NCBI GenBank assembly: GCA_036924085.1
Contig: JAVGWX010000012.1
Coordinates: forward strand, 34,302,119-34,366,118
Source: Ariolimax columbianus
Taxonomy: Eukaryota; Mollusca; Gastropoda; Stylommatophora; Arionidae
Reading direction: 5' to 3'
Length of the DNA: 64,000 nt
Below are positions 43,195-53,553 of this stretch, piece by piece. Both the position numbers and the translations under genes were made by a program. The notes under the pieces were generated by a model. It saw nothing but the letters and a program-made list of their open reading frames with translations, was not told the DNA's origin and did no database searches. Each line of letters starts with the position of its first letter. Within the stretch, counting starts at the first letter, position 1.

Positions 43195-43760
43195 TCTCTT
43201 GTTGAATTGTTGTTGTTGTTGTTGTTGTTGTTGTTATTGAAGGAATGTCCATAATGAGAATATTTACCCTTTTGTACGCCCTGAAAAGGACGTTTAGTGG
43301 CGGTCTGTTGTAGCTTTCCTCACATCCCGAGCGTGCTTATGAAGGTGGACCGGAGTTTCTACTCCTACTACCTCCCTCACTATTATGGGGGTCACGTCGA
43401 TCCATCCCCTCGTTAGCCAAGAAAACATCTCATTTACACGAAGGATTACGGGATGTGAAGGTGAGGGTTTTGGTCAGTATATTTTGTCGGACTCTAACTA
43501 ACATGTCTGATCAGAATATTTTGTTGGACTCTAACTAACATGTCTGATCAGTATATTTTGCCTGACTAACTAACATGTCTGATCAGTATATTTTGCCTGA
43601 CTCTAACATGTCTGATCAGTATATTTTTCCTGACTCTAACTAACATGTCTGATACATATATTTTGCTTGACTCTAACTAACATGTCTGATCAATATATTT
43701 TGCCTGACTCTAACATGTCTGATCAGTATATTTTGCATGACCAGACGTTAGTTTTCCATG
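43195..43760 (+). repeat. Dispersed repeat family D, copy 6, with expanded 3' unit
   Basis: It starts with (TTG)n and GCCCTGAAAAGGACGTTTAG. Where other copies have two CAGTATATTTTGCCTGAC blocks, this one has about eight (43470-43745; units of about 30-38 bp with TAACATGTCTGAT). It ends CAGACGTTAGTTTTCC. Confidence 0.88.
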
Positions 43761-43990
43761 GTTCGCTGACCCTGATGGAAGCACCCAATTATGGTTCACT
43801 GACCTTGATGCAAGCACCCAGTTATGGTTCGCTGACCCTGATGCAAGCACCCAGTTATGGTTCGCTGACCCTGATGCAAGCACCCAGTTATGGTTCGCTG
43901 ACCCTGATGCAAGCACCCAGTTATGGTTCACTGACCCTGATGCAAGCACCCAGTTATGGTTCGCTGACCCTGATGCAAGCTGTCAGCTAA
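43757..43990 (+). repeat. 33-bp tandem array, ~7 units
   Basis: The unit is TATGGTTCGCTGACCCTGAT plus GCAAGCACCCAGT. It follows family D directly. It is related to the 33-bp unit inside family C at 45955-46055 (TATGGGTCGCTGACCCTGAC). Confidence 0.92.
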
Positions 43991-44204
43991 AAGTCGCTGA
44001 TCACTGTCAGCTCATTCACTGTGCTGCATCTTCGGCGTCTTTAAAAAGCAATGGTTTATCATTGTGAGACTGCTATCTTTTTGCACAACATTATTTAATC
44101 GTCTTTCACGACAAGTTCTGAAGGATGCAGTGACATTATTCATTTCAATTTGTGAGGGTGTTGTTGGTATAACTGATATAAATACACAACTATTTATTGG
44201 TAGT

Positions 44205-45440
44205 TCAGGACAAGCATCGAAAAGAAAGAAAGTTCACAAGTTGACATACACATACACGGAGAAAATCTGGATCAAGTGTCAAACTATTTATACCTTGGTC
44301 GGCTTATAACGGATGATGGCACGTGCGAAAGTGAGATCATTAAGAGAGTTACAATAGCGAATAATACATTTAGCAGCATGATACATTCCCTTCTGTCCAA
44401 TACATTTAGCAGCATGATACATTTGCTTCTTTCCAATACATTTAGCAGCATGATACATTCCCTTCTGTCCAATACATTTAGCAGCATGATACATTCCCTT
44501 CTGTCCAATACATTTAGCAGCATGATACATTTGCTTCTTTCCAATACATTTAGCAGCATGATACATTTCCTTCTGTCCAATACATTTAGCAGCATGATAC
44601 ATTTGCTTCTTTCCAATACATTTAGCAGCATGATACATTCCCTTCTGTCCAATACATTTAGCAGCATGATACATTCCCTTCTGTCCAATACATTTAGCAG
44701 CATGATACATTTGCTTCTTTCCAATACATTTAGCAGCATGATACATTTCCTTCTGTCCAATACATTTAGCAGCATGATACATTTGCTTCTTTCCAATACA
44801 TTTAGCAGGATGATACATTCCCTTCTGTCCAATACATTTAGCAGCATGATACATTCCCTTCTGTCCAATACATTTAGCAGCATGATACATTTGCTTCTTT
44901 CCAATACATTTAGCAGCATGATACATTCCCTTCTGTCCAATATATTTAGCAGCATGATACATTCCGTTCTCCGTACGACATCCTGCTACTTGCAAAGCCA
45001 TTTTCAGAGATTGGTAACGGGAGATGGAGAACGAACAAAGAAGAAGAAGTATTGAGTAGAAACTTGGATCACGACAGAGACAATTAAGAAATGTATTGAA
45101 GCCTTTGAAATATGGGTCTTCAGAAAACTTGGACAAGTTTCAAGAAAACATAAGAAAATAAATAGGTAGATCCCGGAACACTCAAGGTGGAGAAGACGTT
45201 TCTAAAGGAAATAAAAAGCAGATAAACAAAATATTGTAGTCATGCCGAGACATGGAAGTCTGCTGAAAATTATATTGGAAGTAAGAGTGGAGGGCAAGAG
45301 AGCCAGAGAGCGACAGAGGTACGGTACATATACCACTAAGATGAGTATATAGACCTGCGACGGGCAGAGACAGCTGAAGATCAATTACCGTTAACGTTCG
45401 CTGCGAAGATGGCACTTGATGATGATGACGATGATGACAA
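44205..45440 (+). pseudogene. LINE RT relic interrupted by a 36-bp array
   Basis: Before the array the plus strand reads LDQVSNYLYLGRLITDDGTC and ESEIIKRVTIA, a standard RT-thumb motif. After the array it continues, in broken frames, with ITTETIKKCIEAFEIWVFRK, NIVVMPRHGSLLKIILE and GKRARERQRY, the expected downstream order. It ends in a GATGATGATGAC tail near 45440. Stops are frequent. Confidence 0.75.
44362..44965 (+). repeat. 36-bp tandem array, 17 units, with 180-bp higher-order period
   Basis: The unit is AATACATTTAGCAGCATGAT plus ACATTCCCTTCTGTCC. Three variants (CCCTTCTGT, GCTTCTTT, TCCTTCTGT) follow a five-unit order: in the NTFSSMIHxLLS peptide, x = S,L,S,S,L,F,L,S,S,L,F,L,S,S,L,S. 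Frames are open on both strands because 36 is a multiple of 3. Confidence 0.95.
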
Positions 45441-45584
45441 GCAAGCGACAGAAATATTGTCTCCAGGTCTTGTGAGAAGAGCAGATTGATAGCATGATCC
45501 GATTCAGCTAAATTTAGAGATGATCTGTTTGGTCAAGAGAAACGCGTGACAGATCGCCATAATTATGAGAAATATACTTGAATA

Positions 45585-45657
45585 TTTAACTTAACTTAAC
45601 TTTACGTTTTTTATGAGGAATTAGAAGACTCGTCAGTCTGTAGACAACCAGTTACAA
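45585..45657 (-). repeat. CR1/L2-group LINE tail fragment
   Basis: The reverse strand gives ACTGGTTGTCTACAGACTGA, GAGTCTTCTAAT and TAAAGTTAAGTTAAG. Confidence 0.75.
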
Positions 45658-45659
45658 TA

Positions 45660-46093
45660 TTTGGCTTGGCTTGGCTTGGCTTGGCTTCGTTCATTCTAAA
45701 TCTCCCGCTACCAAGCCCTAAAAGGGCTTAAGTAGCAGAATATAGTCCAGAAAACGGAATGCGTTGTGTCGTAGGTTACAGTTTCACTGCGATATTTGCA
45801 CCTTTTGGTTCAACACATCCGACTTCAGCAAGCATTTTTTGAGTACGGGTTAGCATTTCTTCTTCGATCTCTTCTCCTTAGCCAGTCTGCTTTGCTGTTA
45901 TCCAGGATCACCGCGTGGAGGTGTAGAAGGGTCTTGGCAGCTCTGTTTCGCTGGCCCTGACGCTAACAGTCAGCTATGGGTCGCTGACCCTGACGCTAGC
46001 AGTCAGCTATGGGTCGCTGACCCTGACGCTAGCAGTCAGCTATGGGTCACTGACCACTGCAGCTCATGCGCTGCTCATCACCTTGATCCCAGT
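45660..46093 (-). repeat. Dispersed repeat family C, longest copy, with 33-bp VNTR
   Basis: The plus strand begins with four GGCTT units (the (AAGCC)n tail of the sense strand). It then has CCCGCTACCAAGCCCTAAAA, the core TTTGCACCTTTTGGTTCAAC and ACATCCGACTTCAGCAAGC, and at the far end about three 33-bp units (GCTATGGGTCGCTGACCCTG). It looks like a SINE with an internal VNTR. I see no clear tRNA boxes. Confidence 0.85.
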
Positions 46094-46361
46094 TACAATA
46101 TTTGATTTTACAATATTCAAATATTTAAAATATTTGATGAGTAAACTTTCACTTTTAAATATTTGTAAGCGTATAAGTCTTTCGCTGATGAATTTTGTTG
46201 TGCCTACTAAGAACTATCATTCACAATAATAAATAGTACTTCAAGCTGCATTAACCAATTCCAATTAATTTAATGCTGCAGCAAAGGTTAGGGAACTTAT
46301 TCATGGAAGGACGGTTTAAACAAAAAATTCAGCCTCAAGTTGAGCTCATAAATATTTTTTT

Positions 46362-46515
46362 TAATGGTTGACTTTTGTCAATAACTGGAAATTGTGTGCT
46401 TGAACCAAATAATTATCTGAAATGGTTGACTTTCGTCAATAACTGGAAATTGTGTGCTTTAACCAAGTAATTATCTGAAATGGTTGACTTTCGTCCATAA
46501 CTGGAAATTGTGTGC
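46362..46515. repeat. ~58-bp tandem repeat, 2.5 units
   Basis: AATGGTTGACTTTCGTCAAT and AACTGGAAATTGTGTGCTT repeat with small changes. Confidence 0.88.
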
Positions 46516-46604
46516 GAAATCATGTGTTCAGTTGTGGCAATAGTATTGGGAGTCTGCAAATATCACACTATTTTGGAAGTATAACACAACCGAAGGAAAG
46601 CTTG

Positions 46605-46695
46605 AGGTTAGGGTTAGGGTTAGGGTTTGGGTTAGGGTTAGGGTTAGGTTTAGGGTTACGGTTAGGGTTTGGGTTAGGGTTAGGGTTAGGGTTAT
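46605..46695 (+). repeat. Interstitial telomeric repeat, (TTAGGG)n
   Basis: About 15 units of GGTTAG/GGTTTG with few variants (TTTGGG, TTACGG). TTAGGG is the telomere repeat of most metazoans. The right edge touches the broken 3' side of a reversed LINE fragment. Confidence 0.95.
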
Positions 46696-46697
46696 GG

Positions 46698-47530
46698 TAT
46701 TTGATGGTGTTTCGTCATTCATGGCTCTGGCTAACTTCCATAGTTTGTTCCCTTCTTTATCTAAATTGAGGCTTTCTGTTTTATTTTTCCAGCTGTCTCT
46801 TGTTATTTGGTTTAGTGTTCTTTTGTATTTCGCCGTGATAGACTTGAGGGCGATATTTGCCTCCATAGATTGTTCTCTCTCTGCCATGTTCCTTGCATTT
46901 GAGACTTCGTCTTCCGCTTTCTGCAATTCATCATTCCAATATGGCTTGTAGTTTTTCCTTGCCCCTCTTGGGATGGTTTCGGTGGCTGCTTGCATTATTG
47001 CTTTGCTTAGGCTTTCCACCATAGGTTTCATATTGTTATTCCGTGTGTTGATGGTTTCACATAGCCGATCTGTCAGAATTGCAAATCTGTCCCAGTCTGC
47101 TCGTTTATAGTTCCAACGTGGGAGAGCTTTTGTTTCCTGTGGGCCTACTTCCATATCAATTTCTGGAGTAGAGGTGGTATGCCATGTTCTAGAATAGAAG
47201 ATAGGGCTGTCCTCCGGCCTATTGAAAAGATAGAGATTTGTGTCTATCTCCCAGTCTTCCACTTCATCACCTCTGTTGTCTGTGTCCGAATATCCCCCAT
47301 CTCTCTGAGTGGCTGTTGAAGTCTCCAACTACTAGGCAGCTGGAGTCCTTGATTTCCATACTCGAGAGCGACATGTCTTTGTTGGGTGGGCCATACAGAT
47401 CTTCGTTTCTTGTGTCATTATTTCGAGTCCTACAATTTCTGCTTGTCCAGTGTGATTGACAGCTACCGCGCTACTCGGTATGCATTTACATGTCAGTATC
47501 AGAACCCTTCCTTTGTCAAGACTGTAACAT
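46698..47530 (-). pseudogene. Nimbus/I-like LINE ORF2 fragment, truncated at both ends
   Basis: The minus strand from 47530 reads VLILTCKCIPSSAVAVNHTG (endonuclease), then after breaks GYSDTDNRGDEVEDWEIDTN, ALPRWNYKRADWDRFAILTD, ARKNYKPYWNDELQKAED and WKLARAMNDETPSN. Compared with 31.8-32.75 kb it lacks about 33 residues including GSDHRP, so the endonuclease is dead. It stops at the telomeric repeat. It is more diverged than the other nimbus copies. Confidence 0.88.
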
Positions 47531-47679
47531 GCTAAAGCAACTGCGTTGTGAATACTGACCCACGGAGACGAACCCACACATACACACTTTTGTGAGAGTC
47601 TTAAAGAACACCCCACCACAGTAGACTTTGTCCATAGAACTGGCCTTTACGTGAAGACTTAATGCAATTGTCGGTGAGC

Positions 47680-47945
47680 TAGCAAAAGAAGGAAAACAAG
47701 AAGAAAAGGAAGAAGAAGTAAAGAATGAAGAAGAAAATAGAGAAGAAAAAGTAGAAGAAGAAGAAGAAGAAGAAGAAGAAAAAGAAGAAGAAGAACAGAA
47801 AGAAGAAGAAAAAGAAAAGAAGAAGAAGAGAAAGAAAAAATAATAAGAGAAGACGAAGAAAAAATAAAGATGACGAAAAAGAAGAGAAAGAAGAAGAAGA
47901 AGAAGAAGAAGAAGAAGAGAAAGAAAAAGAAAATAAACATGAGTA
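47680..47945. repeat. Polypurine tract, (GAA)n-rich
   Basis: About 260 bp almost without pyrimidines on the plus strand. It is the reverse in kind of 42868-43130. Confidence 0.95.
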
Positions 47946-48260
47946 AATAGTACTACCTGATATTGCCCGAAGAAGAATTGAATGTTTAAATGAAGTATAT
48001 CGTTAAACAGCAACTAATCTGATTGGCAAACATCCGGCCAGTCTCTAACCCTGATCTATGGGTGAGAGAGCTGGAGTGTGTACGCCAAACACGCCAGGAG
48101 GTTGAATCACTTCTACATGACACATACTCCAAATTGGCTACAAGACCACATCACAAATAACCATACACTTTTCATTACTACTACACTATTCATACACTTT
48201 TGTAGAAAGTTAAAGTGAGATAGACTGGCCAAGTTTCTCGAATGTCAAGTGAAAGGTTCC
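47945..48260. other. Intergenic stretch, nothing recognised
   Basis: No repeat or gene supported. Confidence 0.4.
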
Positions 48261-48264
48261 AAAA

Positions 48265-48835
48265 GAAACTTCTGTTTAGCGAGCTTAGCGCAGTAAGGCG
48301 ATCGCGTGGAAGTCAATACAAGCGATTCAGTGAATCCTGGCAGTAAATCGTTTAGCCTGAAAAAGGCGAGGCCAAAAAGAGCCTTGCATGCAGTTAGCGA
48401 GGGTCGACGGGCGATCAGATGGAAGTATAGATAATAGCTGTCCATCGTTGTCGATGAGGACCGCCGACATCATCCTTGTCACAGATTTCCCTTTTGGGTG
48501 TGGGTGCGCATGTGGCTGAACAGGCCAATGCGAGCACGAAAACATCTGCTACATATCGGGCACACGAGGTTTGTAGAAGGGGATGGTGTTCCCGCTGCTC
48601 GGTATTTCCGCGTCTCGCGTCTGTTCTGGGCTTTCACAACACGGTCATCTTCACCAGCAGCTACACCCGATTTGACTGCGCTTCTCCAGTCAGATCTGTT
48701 TTTCGCAAGATATTCCCAGTTGTCGATGTCTATCTGGCAACTTTTTAGTGAGTCCTTCAGACCGTCTTTAAAACGTTTCTTTGGGCGCACTCTCTCGCGC
48801 CATCCCTCTCTCAGCTCGCCGTAGAGAAGCAGATG
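48265..48835 (-). pseudogene. LINE ORF2 C-terminal fragment with C2H2 finger
   Basis: The minus strand is open from 48790: RPKKRFKDGLKDSLKSCQID, NRSDWRSAVKSGV, TNLVCPICSRCFRARIGLFS and HMRTHTQKGN. This K/R-rich plus C-x2-C-x12-H-x3-H tail ends a well-known group of LINE ORF2 proteins. Sequence before REGWRER (about 48830) is missing, so it is a 5'-truncated copy. A relic of the same end is at 34695-34900. Confidence 0.8.
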
Positions 48836-49018
48836 GAAGTATAGAGTAGTGGGAAAACCAGCACCAGCTGGTGTTGGCTTAATCTGTCATGCACGCATCC
48901 GCCCACAGACTTAAGGGCGCAGTATGACACATGATGATGTTGGTTTTTCTCATCGACGGCGATAGGCCCATTATTATTGTCATGATCATATTTCTTAAAA
49001 AATCAAGTAAATACCGGA

Positions 49019-49353
49019 TCAAGATGATGAGCAGCGCATGAGCTGCAGCGATCAGCGAGCCATAGCTGACTGATAGCGTAAGGGCTAGCGAACCGGATCT
49101 GCCAAGGTCGGTCTACACGTCCGCGCAGTATTCTAGAAAACAGGCTGCAACAGAGCAGACTGGCTAAGGAGAAGGGATCGAAGAAGGAATGCTAACCCAG
49201 TACTCAAAAAAAGCTTTCTGAAGTCGGATGTGTTGGACCGAAAGGTGCAAATAACGACATAACCCATTCCATTCTCTGGACTGCGATCTGCTACTTAGGC
49301 CCGTGTCAGGGTTTGGTAGCGGGAGATGGAGAACAAACGAAGCCAAGCCAAGA
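49019..49353 (+). repeat. Dispersed repeat family C, copy
   Basis: From GAGCAGCGCATGAGCTGCAG through AAGTCGGATGTGTTGGACCG to an AGCCAAGCCAAG tail. Single VNTR unit. Opposite orientation to the copy at 45660-46093. Confidence 0.85.
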
Positions 49354-49750
49354 TAAGTAAATACATTTAATATTCATCAGTTCATTGGCGTCTCAGTCAC
49401 TGATCATCATGCGCCTGGCGCCCTGGCGAAGTTTGCCCAGCTCTGTCTCCCGTATTTCAACACAGTCTGCTATGGCTGCAAACGCCGGTACGTGAGTGGC
49501 AGTCCTTGTCGCAGATCGTACAATGGGGCTGAGGAGGCTGACTTGCCGGAGTGTTCCCCGATCTTTTCAGTCGTGCCCATTTCTCTGGATCCAGATGGCC
49601 TCTATAAGCGTCGGCAACTACTGTGCACCTCCCTACTGACTGTCTGCAATCGACTCAATCCTGAGATTTCGGCTTGGATGTCGCATGACGTCATGTCCAT
49701 CTTGTATACGTCCTTGAATCGCGGTGTGGGGTAGTCGATTCCTTCAGCTG
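49353..49750. other. Intergenic stretch, nothing recognised
   Basis: An 80-codon frame at 49492-49734 has no domain and no sister copy here. Confidence 0.4.
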
Positions 49751-49751
49751 C

Positions 49752-51712
49752 AGTGATCAGTTGTCCAAAAAAGATATCCTATAACAGCCTTTACAATGTA
49801 TGTAAATATACACTCTCGAGCATACGACAACTCTAAGACAGATGTACAGAAGATGAAAGATACAGACAGCCACATAAACTGGAAAGATATTGTCAGAGGT
49901 ACAGACATTGAACAAGAGGGAGAGTGTTTCAAAACACTTTTAGAACAACTAAAAGTCGAATATGTTCCATGTATGGAGGTAAACACCAATCATGAAAAGT
50001 GGATTACTAGATTTGTAGCTAAATGTAAAAGAGCTTAAAATAAAGTATATAAAGGCAAGTAAATGAAAAGAAATATATTTAAAATATTTGGACAAGCAAA
50101 ACATAACTCAGAAAGTAAATAAAGCAGCAAAAATAGACTTCGAAAAAAACTTACTAATAGGATCAAGACTGATGGTAAAAGCTTCTTTTCTAATGTTAGA
50201 AATAAACAAAGACCTAAAGACAAGGTAGGCTTTCCCATAGACAGTACAATGACAATACGCAGAGAAAATAGGGAGATAGCTAATCTAATAAATCAATATT
50301 TTGGCACAGTCTACACAAAAGAAGACTCCTCCAAGATACCAGAGCCTATACATATTTTTAAATGTCAAATGGATATAGTGCGATTAAAATCATTCTGTAT
50401 TACGGAGGAAATGGTTCTAAAAAGATTGGAAGGATTAAAAGTTGATAAATGTACAGATCAAGATGGTATCCATTCATCAATGCTATTTGAAGTATAGAGT
50501 AACTAGTAAAACCATTGACTATATTATTTTCTCAATCACTTGCAAAATGGATTGTTCCAAGAGATTGGAAAGATGCAGGAGTGATTCCCTTATTCAAAAG
50601 AGGAAAAAAATCAGATCCAGCTAATTAAGTAAGTTTAACGAGCATAGTCTGTAAATTGTTAGAGTCAATAATGAAAGAAAACATTGTAATGCATCTAGAC
50701 AGGTTAAATCTAATCAGAAATATTCAGCATGGGTTTACTAGAGGGAGATCGTGTTTAACAAATCTATTGGAGTGCATGGAGGTGATTACTAAAATCATAG
50801 ATAAGGGAGAACCAGTGGATGTTATTTATCTAGATTTTACACTTTACAAAGGCTTTTGATATAGTACCTCATCAAAGATTATTTAAAAAGTTCAAATCAC
50901 ATGGGATAGATGGGCAGGTTGCCGAATGGATTGAAAGTTGGTTAACGGCATAAATAAGGAGTACTCTGAGTGGTGTGAAGTAAAAAATGGAACAAAATTA
51001 CAGAATGGGCGAGAACACTACTAGAATGATAGATAACGAAAGGGACATAGGGGTAATAATAAAGCATACAGGTAAGGTGAGTGAGCAAGTCCAGGTAGCA
51101 GTGAATAAGTCAAATGCAACAATAGGTATGATAAAAAAAAGAAATATTAAACATAGGAGTAATGAGGTGATTGACAAACTGTATAAAGCATTAGTTAGAC
51201 CTAGATCGGAGTACTGTGTACAGGTGTAGAGTCTTTATCGTAGAAAAGATATAAATATGCTGGAAAGGATACAAAGAAGAGCGACAAAACTGATAGTGGG
51301 ATTCTAGAATTACAGTTACGAGGAAAGACTCAGAAAAACCGGCCGTTAGTGTCTAGAAAAGAGAAGAATTAAACGTGACTTAATCTAAGTTGATAAGATA
51401 ATCACAGGAAAAGTTCAATTAGACTATAACAAGTTTTTTAAAAATACAACCACCAACGAGAACAAGAGGGCACAGATTCAAATTAACTAACGAAAGGTCC
51501 AAATTGGACACAGGACATTTTTTTTTATTCAGACAGTGGTGAATGCTTGGAATTCTTTGCCCCAGGAAATAGTGGAGGCAGAGACAGTTAATGCATTTAA
51601 GAATAAATAGGATGTACACAGTTATTAGAGCAGGGTAATGCAAATGGGACTGGTTGTCTACAGACTCTGATGAGTTTTCTAAACCAATATAAAAACGTTA
51701 TGTTAAGTAAAG
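49752..51712 (+). pseudogene. CR1/L2-group LINE, decayed copy 2, RT core deleted
   Basis: Collinear with 13.45-15.69 kb: the shared text includes the TAGAAATAAACAAAGACC-like linker, CAGCATGGGTTTACTAGAGG, GATGTTATTTATCTAGA and TTAGTTAGACCTAGATNGGA. About 250 bp that in copy 1 hold VPQGSVLGP and FADD are missing (junction near 50980). Many stops (for example 50486, 50627, 51229) and indels. The tail TTTTCTAAACCAATATAAAA is present at 51646-51712. Confidence 0.9.
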
Positions 51713-51889
51713 TTATGCCGTGTCTGTTAGATTACTCAGTAAGTTTTTTGATTGTGCTAACTTTTTATTTCACATCTTCACAGTGTTCAATGTGCGATCC
51801 TTTGTAATTCCAAGGTACTTAAGTGTATCTTTATGTTTAAGTTTATGCCCCTGCCAACTAATCTTTCAAACTCTCAAGGCTATTCTTAC

Positions 51890-51995
51890 ATCCTGTTGCA
51901 GCCCGCCACTTAACGTCTTTTACAGGACGCACAAAAAATTAATCTTACATATTATGGGCATTCTACAACAACAATAAATACAACAACAATAACAA
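51890..51995 (-). repeat. Family D head fragment with (CAA)n tail
   Basis: The reverse strand gives TTGTTGTTATTG, AGAATGCCCATAATATG, then GTGCGTCCTGTAAAAGACGT and AAGTGGCGGGC. Only about 100 bp of the family is present. Confidence 0.75.
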
Positions 51996-52375
51996 CAACA
52001 TGCTGTTATGGATTTTGAAGTCAGGATATCGGCTATTTCATTCTTATAAACTATGCAGGAGGAATAATTTCAAGAAATGCTATCTAGGCATAGATAAAGT
52101 CACACACTAACTCTAACCATTTTCATAAAGCTGTAGAAACTTATTCACATTTCTAATCGTGTTTACTTACTCTCAACACTGTCAAATGATATTCTCATTA
52201 ATAACTAAACCTGTACGTCGCTAAGTGTCATTGAAGGAAATGTGGCGACTACGGGAGTTGGCCACCCCACCTCATAAAAAGCTGAGGCCTAGTACAGTGA
52301 AGTCTCTAACACTTCAACCTCGACATCAATGATTTCGAAAGGATTAACTTTTCCTTTTCATGTTAAAATCATTTA
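51995..52375. other. Intergenic stretch, nothing recognised
   Basis: No gene, RNA or repeat supported. Confidence 0.4.
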
Positions 52376-52379
52376 CATC

Positions 52380-52555
52380 GAATACCAGTACAAAAGAAAG
52401 AAAAAGATAGAACAGATCCAAATTGATACAGGCCTATCAGTCTACTGAGCTGTGTAGGTAAACTGATGGAGCGTATGATAAACATCAGACTGATGTGGCA
52501 CCTGGAAGAAAAACACATATTAATTCCACAGAAAGCAGGATTTAGACAACACAGA
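52380..52555 (+). pseudogene. Older nimbus/I-like RT fragment
   Basis: ATACCAGTACAAAAGAAAG, GGCCTATCAGTCTACTGAGC and GAAAGCAGGATTTAGACAAC match the start of the RT in the copy at 54.57-54.75 kb but with more changes. It abuts a younger copy of the same segment at 52556. Confidence 0.85.
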
Positions 52556-53553
52556 TAAAACAGATCCAAATGGATACAGGCCCATAAGCCTACTGAGCTG
52601 TGTCGGCAAGCTGATGGAACGGATGATAAACACCAGACTGATGTGGCATCTGGAAGAAAAACGAATACTAATTCCACAGCAAGCCGGCTTTAGACAGCCC
52701 AGATCCACTGAGGACCAGGTCATCCTCATAGCCCAGGAGATAGAAGATGCCTACCAGGCACAGAAACACACAGTAGCTGTTTGGGTGGATCTGGAAAAGG
52801 CATTTGACAAAGTCTGGAAGGATGGACTTAGAGTCAAGCTAAGAAGAAGTGATGTCTGTGGGAAGATGTACAAGTGGATCAACCACTACCTCAAACAAAG
52901 AACGGCCAGAGTCCAAGTACAAGGGCAGATGAGCAAAAAGGTGACACTCGAACAGGGAGTACCCCAAGGGGGAGTTTTGTCACCCACACTCTTCCTGGTA
53001 TATATAAACGATATTACAGAGAATATACCAAGAAGAGTCCATAGCTCAATGTTTGCAGACGATCTGGCTATGTGGACCTCTGAAAAGAATCTCACCATAG
53101 CAAGAAATCGGATGCAGACGGCCCTAACATCGCTGGAAAAGTGGGCGAACTCATGGCTGGTCAAAATAAACGAGGAGAAAACCACGTGCACAATATTCTC
53201 GCTCTCATTAAAACCCCAAAGTACCAATTAAGTCTAAATGGCAAAATCCTGCAGCCAAACGACAACCCAACCTATCTGGGAGTCACATTTGATCGGCGCA
53301 TGACATGGAAAAGTCAGATCGAGAGAAACCGAATGAAAGCCAGAGAAAGAATGGCAATCATGAGGAAACTTGCTGGCACAAGCTGGGGAGCAGACGAAGG
53401 CATACTAAAGAAACTGTACACTGGAAGAGTGAGACCAGTTCTCGAGTATGGCATTGCGGCATGGACAACAGCAGCGAAGGCGAACTTCGATAAAGTTAAC
53501 AAACTTCAAAACCAAGCCATGAGAATTATAACAGGTGGCATGAAGTCAACGCC
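52556..53553 (+). pseudogene. Nimbus/I-like RT fragment, truncated on both sides
   Basis: Nearly identical to 54604-55606. It holds the RT from YRPISLLSCVGKLMERM through LEKAFDKVW, GVPQGGVLSPTLFLVYIND and FADDLAMW to NQAMRIITGGMKSTP. One small deletion near 53229 shifts the frame (QSTN stop). It ends abruptly where the 55-bp satellite resumes. Loss of the 3' end is not expected from target-primed reverse transcription, so this is a rearranged or duplicated piece. Confidence 0.9.

Noticed and set aside
44276..45136. Overlapping frames of 220-280 codons on both strands
   Set aside because: They arise because the repeat unit is 36 bp, a multiple of 3, and free of stops; both strands cannot sensibly be coding.
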